A stretch of DNA of 64,000 nt, taken from contig CM057826.1 in assembly GCA_030068075.1 (NCBI GenBank), forward strand, positions 64,267,312 to 64,331,311, in the 5' to 3' direction. Positions 60,365-64,000 of this stretch are shown in pieces (the stretch's first letter is position 1; each line of letters opens with the position of its first letter). The notes below the pieces were generated by a model. That model searched no databases and was not told the origin of the DNA. It was given only the letters and a program-made list of their open reading frames with translations. The DNA comes from Paguma larvata (taxonomy: Eukaryota > Chordata > Mammalia > Carnivora > Viverridae). A program made the translations under genes and the position numbers.

Positions 60365-60884
60365 GTTATAGTAAGGTAGTAGGCAGAAAATAGTCCCCTC
60401 GATAGGTCCATATCTTAACTTCCACGACATGTAAATATTTTATGTTAGATGGCAAAGGGGGATTAAAGGTTGCAGGTGGAATTAAGATTGTTAATCAGTT
60501 TACCTTCTGACGGATATTTTCTTGAGTTATCCAAGTGGGCTTAAAGTAATCAGAAGGGTTCTTACAAAGTGGAAACAAAGACAGAAGAGGAAGCAAAAAT
60601 TACTCAGTTTGAGAAGAACTCAATCTGCTGTTGTTGGCTTTAAAGATGGAGGAAGGGACCATGAGCTGAAGAGTGTGGGCAGCTTCTAAAGGTGGAAGAA
60701 ATAAGGGAATGGATTTTGTCCTAGAGCCTCCAGAAAGGAATGCATCCCTGTCACAGCTTGATTTTAGTTCAGTGAGACCTCAGTCAGATTTCTGATCTAC
60801 AGAACCTTAAGATAATAAATTTGTGTTGTTTTAAGCCACTAAATTTGTGGTAATTTGCTACAGCAGCAATAGAAAATGAATACA
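60365..60884 (+). mobile_element. LTR of an ancient MaLR/MLT1-type retroelement (family tentative)
   Basis: 'AATAGTCCCCTCGATAGGTC', 'TTATCCAAGTGGGCTTAAAG', 'GCTTTAAAGATGGAGGAAGG', 'CTAGAGCCTCCAGAAAGGAA', 'AATAAATTTGTGTTGTTTTA' followed by 'AGCCACTAAATTTGTGG' match a common ancient mammalian LTR-type repeat. The AATAAA near the 3' side would be its poly(A) signal. No internal coding region is present. Confidence 0.55.
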
Positions 60885-61092
60885 GTAGGATGCCTGGGCG
60901 GCTCAGTCAGTTAAGCATCCAACTCTTGATTTCAGCTCAGGTCATGATCTCACAGTTTGTGGGATCAAGCCCCACGTCAGACTCTGCACTGGTAGGGTGG
61001 AACCTGCTTTGGATTCTCTCCCTCTCTCTCTGCCCCTCCCCAGCTCAGGCACATATGCTTTCTTTCTTTCTCTCTCAAAAATAAACAAAAAG
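60885..61092 (+). mobile_element. CAN-SINE with perfect 14-bp target site duplication
   Basis: AGAAAATGAATACA at 60871-60884 and 61093-61106 flanks the element. The target is the very 3' edge of the LTR-like repeat. Confidence 0.95.
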
Positions 61093-62052
61093 AGAAAATG
61101 AATACAATTGCCCTCATATTTACTATTACCAGTGTGTTCTATTCCTTCCTCTAGATCTGACATTCCGTTTTCCTTCCTTTAGCATTTCTCATAGTACCAG
61201 TCTGCAGATGATGAATTCCCTTCGTTTATGCGAAGATGTCTATATGTTACCCTTATTTGTAACAGATATTTTCACTAGCTATATGATTCTAAATTGATAG
61301 TTTTTTCTTTTACACTTAAAAGATTGTTCTGTTGTGTTCTGGTTGCTGTCATTTCTGATAAGTCAGTCTCCATTCCATAGCCCCTGTGTGGAATTTATCT
61401 TTTTTTTCACTAGCTACTTTTATGATTTTTTTCATTATCTTTACTTTTATCTGTTTGACTATGGTATAGCTAAATGTGGTGTTTTTATATTTGTCATTTA
61501 TGTTTCTGTAATTTGATGTTTTTCACCAAATTTAGAAGGCTTTTGGCCATTCTTTTTCTGACCCATCCAGTCTTCTTTTCTTGGGCATCAAATTATATAT
61601 ATGCTAGACCATTTAATATTGTCCCACAAGCAACTAAGGTTTTGTTCATTTTTAAAATATTTTTCCCCTTAAATTTTGATTTATATTGACTTGTTTTCAG
61701 CTTGGTCAGTTCTTTTCCTCCTGTGTTGTCTAGTCTTCTCTTAAAGTCACTCTGTACTTTATACTTTCCTGTTCTAGAATTTTACTTTCATTCTTATACT
61801 TTTCATTTCTCTGTTGAGATTTTCTACCTATTCATTTATTATGTCCATATTTTCCTTTAAGTTATTATATACATATTTACAAGATGTTTTAAAAGCTCTT
61901 GCCTATGAATTCCCACATCTGTGTCTTTAAAAACCTGTTTCTATTGATTACTTTTATTATTTTTAGATTATGATTATATTTTTTAATCTCTGTGTATAGT
62001 AATTTTTTATTATATGCTGAAAATTTAATTTTTTAAATTTTATTACTTATTT

Positions 62053-62219
62053 TTTTTAAGTTTATTTATTTATTTTGAGAGAGCGAGTGAGTGGGTAGGA
62101 GAGGGACAGAAAGTGAGAATCCCAAGCAGACATGGGTCTCAAACTCACAAACCATGAGATCATGACCTGAGCTGAAACCAAGAGTTGGACACTTAACTGA
62201 CTGAGGCACCCAGGTGCCC
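62053..62219 (-). mobile_element. CAN-SINE inserted in tail of another SINE
   Basis: Reverse copy from 'TTTAAGTTTATTTATTTATT' to 'GAGGCACCCAGGTGCCC', directly abutting the older-type SINE at 62222-62325. Confidence 0.9.
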
Positions 62220-62221
62220 TA

Positions 62222-62325
62222 AAGATTTTATTTTTAAGTAATCTCTACACCCAACATGAGGCTCGAACCCGTAACCCTAAGATCAAGAGTTGCATGCTGT
62301 ACTGACTGAGCCAGCCAGGCACCCC
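62222..62325 (-). mobile_element. Short old-type CAN-SINE
   Basis: Reverse head 'ACTGAGCCAGCCAGGCACCCC' region with no CT-rich part. The 16-bp duplication TATATGCTGAAAATTT (62011-62026 and 62327-62342) encloses both this copy and the one at 62053-62219. Confidence 0.9.
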
Positions 62326-64000
62326 ATATATGCTGAAAATTTTTTGATTAAGAGGTCTGGATTATGCTGTCTTTCTTTAAAGAGTCAAATTTTGTTCTGG
62401 CAAGTGCTAAATTACTGTTGGCTACTTTTGATCTTATTTTTAATGCTTGGTTTTATGCTTTGGTAGTGTGGGACTTTTTAGACTTTGTCATCGACTTCGG
62501 ATATGTTTTTTACTTTTTAGGCTTCATCCTCATGCCTAAAGCCTGGCCTTTCTAGAGTCTTAATTGAAGTACACCGTGTTCAGCATGGCTTTTCCACAGC
62601 AACTGCATCAGAACTCTGGCTCCTACCACTGCTCACTCTCTGGTGTCTCTGTTCAGCTCTGTCTTACAGCAGCTTCTCTGTGTTAGGCTGCACATGTCTT
62701 ACCCTGCTTACGTAGAGATTACCTGCCATGAATATTCTCAGCCATCCTCAGGGAAAACCCCATACAGACTCCTGAAGTCCCCCTTTTAATTGTCTTCTGC
62801 ACTGTAAATTCCAGCCTTATCGGTAGCCTCACGTTCTGATCTCTGCCTCCCCAGCCATGTGAGACTCTTGCCTCTTGAGCTCCATTTCCCTGTAACCTAT
62901 TGGGAAAGTGCCCCCAGGCAGAAGACTGAGGCAAATGGGGCTTGCCTTGTGTTTCTCTCAAACATCATAGGCTTATCTTGTCTGTTGCCCAGTAGCTGAG
63001 AAATAGTTGCTTTGTATATATTTTTTTATTTTATAGTTCTTGAGGAGGGAAGGGTTCATCTGATACCAGCTACTCCATTGTGGCCAGAAGCAGAAGTTCA
63101 GAATACCCTTTTGAGGTATTGCTTTTATCAGATCAGCTGAAATCAGAAAAGAATCTAATGGTACTTTAAACTTAAAATCTTATTTAAACTTTAATTTTAA
63201 TCTTATCTACATGATAAAAATATCAGATCAGGTAGAGGATTATGTCAGAAAAATGCAGTTGTAGGAGAGAACCCCATTAAGAGTTTGATGGGCATCTTTC
63301 CGGAATTTAGTTTTAAAGAAAATCATAAAAAGATTTAGCAAATATTTGGGACGACTTTGTAACTGAACTTGGTTGATTAACTATATGGCTGATCTGACCA
63401 AAGTGCAGTTAAAGAAATTCCAGATCAAAAAAAAAAAAAAATCTATGTGCAGAATAGTTCATTCGGAAGTTACTCTGCCTCCTTGGTAAAAAGTAGACTA
63501 AGAAAGAGAGGACACAGGAAGAGCAATTGGAAAACTGCTGCGGCGGGCTAGGTGTGAGAGGTGGTTTTAGCTCAGAAGATAGTGGTAGAGATGAAGAGAA
63601 GCAGATGAAAACACATTTTGGAAGCAGTGCTGATGGATTTGGGAGTGTGACAGGTATTTTGAATGATTTTGCAATTTGGGACTGATGAATGGGAGCGGGT
63701 AGTCACGAGGTCTTACTGAGGCGGGTGAGATGGGCTGGAGATGTGTGTGGAGCGAGTGTCAAGATTTTTGTTGTGTTAGGTTCGAGAAACCAAGTGTGCA
63801 ATCAAATGGAAATGTCAAGAAGGCAACTGGATAAAACTGTTGAAACTCTGCAAGATGATGGGATACCTTATTTGGACAAACTGGGCTCTCTTTTATTTTG
63901 AGCTATGACATTAAAAAACTGAGGTTTGCTGACAACTAAGAAAGTTATCTGCTGAGTGCTGTTGTCAGACCTCCGTTTGCTTTCTGGGCCTCCCCAGTGT

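Larger units (their letters stand above)
55540..63110 (-). mobile_element. Old, nearly full-length L1, heavily interrupted
   Basis: The order fits a minus L1: 3'UTR-like motif near 55630 ('TTTGTTTATCCATCCTTCTC'), reverse transcriptase region near 57400 ('AAGCTTTTTCTGCATCTGAG'), endonuclease region near 58850-59400, an ORF1-like region near 61150-61700, and a 5' part up to about 63110. No frame of useful length survives. Seven CAN-SINEs and one LTR-like element are inserted. The boundaries are estimates. Confidence 0.7.
54052..64000 (+). other. Downstream intron after E7
   Basis: 54052-55539 is unique sequence without a recognisable feature. Then comes the old minus L1 with its nested inserts. 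63111-64000 holds no exon that I can support; 63540-63900 has diverged repeat-like sequence. Confidence 0.55.

Noticed and set aside
63764..63850. Possible next exon after E7 (acceptor-like TTGTGTTAG followed by an open stretch)
   Set aside because: In the phase needed it stops after about 18 codons with no donor before the stop, and the sequence resembles a dispersed repeat.
1..64000. CRISPR array, operon, phage or integrative element
   Set aside because: Nothing of this kind is present; spliced exons and mammalian retroelements show that this is a eukaryotic nuclear sequence.

Overview
This window looks like nuclear DNA from a carnivoran mammal, most likely a feliform and probably a cat. 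The main clue is about 31 copies or fragments of a tRNA-Lys-derived CAN-SINE. The copies have a 'GCCTGGGTGGCTCAG' head, a 'CTCAGGTCATGATCTC' box, a CT-rich stretch and an 'AAAAATAAATAAACATTAAAA' tail, which is the felid-type (SINEC_Fc-like) structure. L1 elements with carnivore-type 3' ends, old MIR/L2 fragments and a MER5A copy complete the picture. There is no prokaryotic gene, operon, CRISPR array or functional RNA gene. Nearly all long open reading frames are chance or lie inside repeats.

The one host gene I can support runs on the + strand and crosses the whole window. Seven short exons (E1 6686-6807, E2 29654-29744, E3 32655-32738, E4 34511-34621, E5 42268-42315, E6 43288-43365, E7 53932-54051) have good splice sites and join in one continuous reading frame of 654 nt (218 codons). 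They encode a very hydrophilic Ser/Arg/Lys/Asn/Glu-rich stretch with S-P sites and polybasic runs, and no recognisable globular fold. Both ends of the gene lie outside the window. I could not identify the gene and give no symbol. E3 to E7 are all phase 2 at both ends, so each can be skipped without breaking the frame. Two further exon-like blocks (22543-22680 and 30334-30475) may be alternative exons.

Layout. 1-6685: upstream intron, mostly a minus-strand L1 (1006-5662) that keeps its 5' end but has lost its 3' end and carries a 134-bp internal tandem duplication. 6808-29653: a 22.8-kb intron with CAN-SINEs, MIRs, an L1 3' end, an LTR-like element and a 470-bp AT array. 29745-43287: the compact exon cluster E2-E6, with an inverted CAN-SINE pair around E3 and a young short L1 insertion. 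43366-53931: intron with MER5A, MIRs and CAN-SINEs. 54052-64000: downstream intron, mostly an old minus-strand L1 (about 55540-63110) broken up by CAN-SINEs and one LTR.

No new enzymatic or defence system is visible. The observations most worth following are the exon architecture with its candidate alternative exons, and the rearranged or nested mobile elements.
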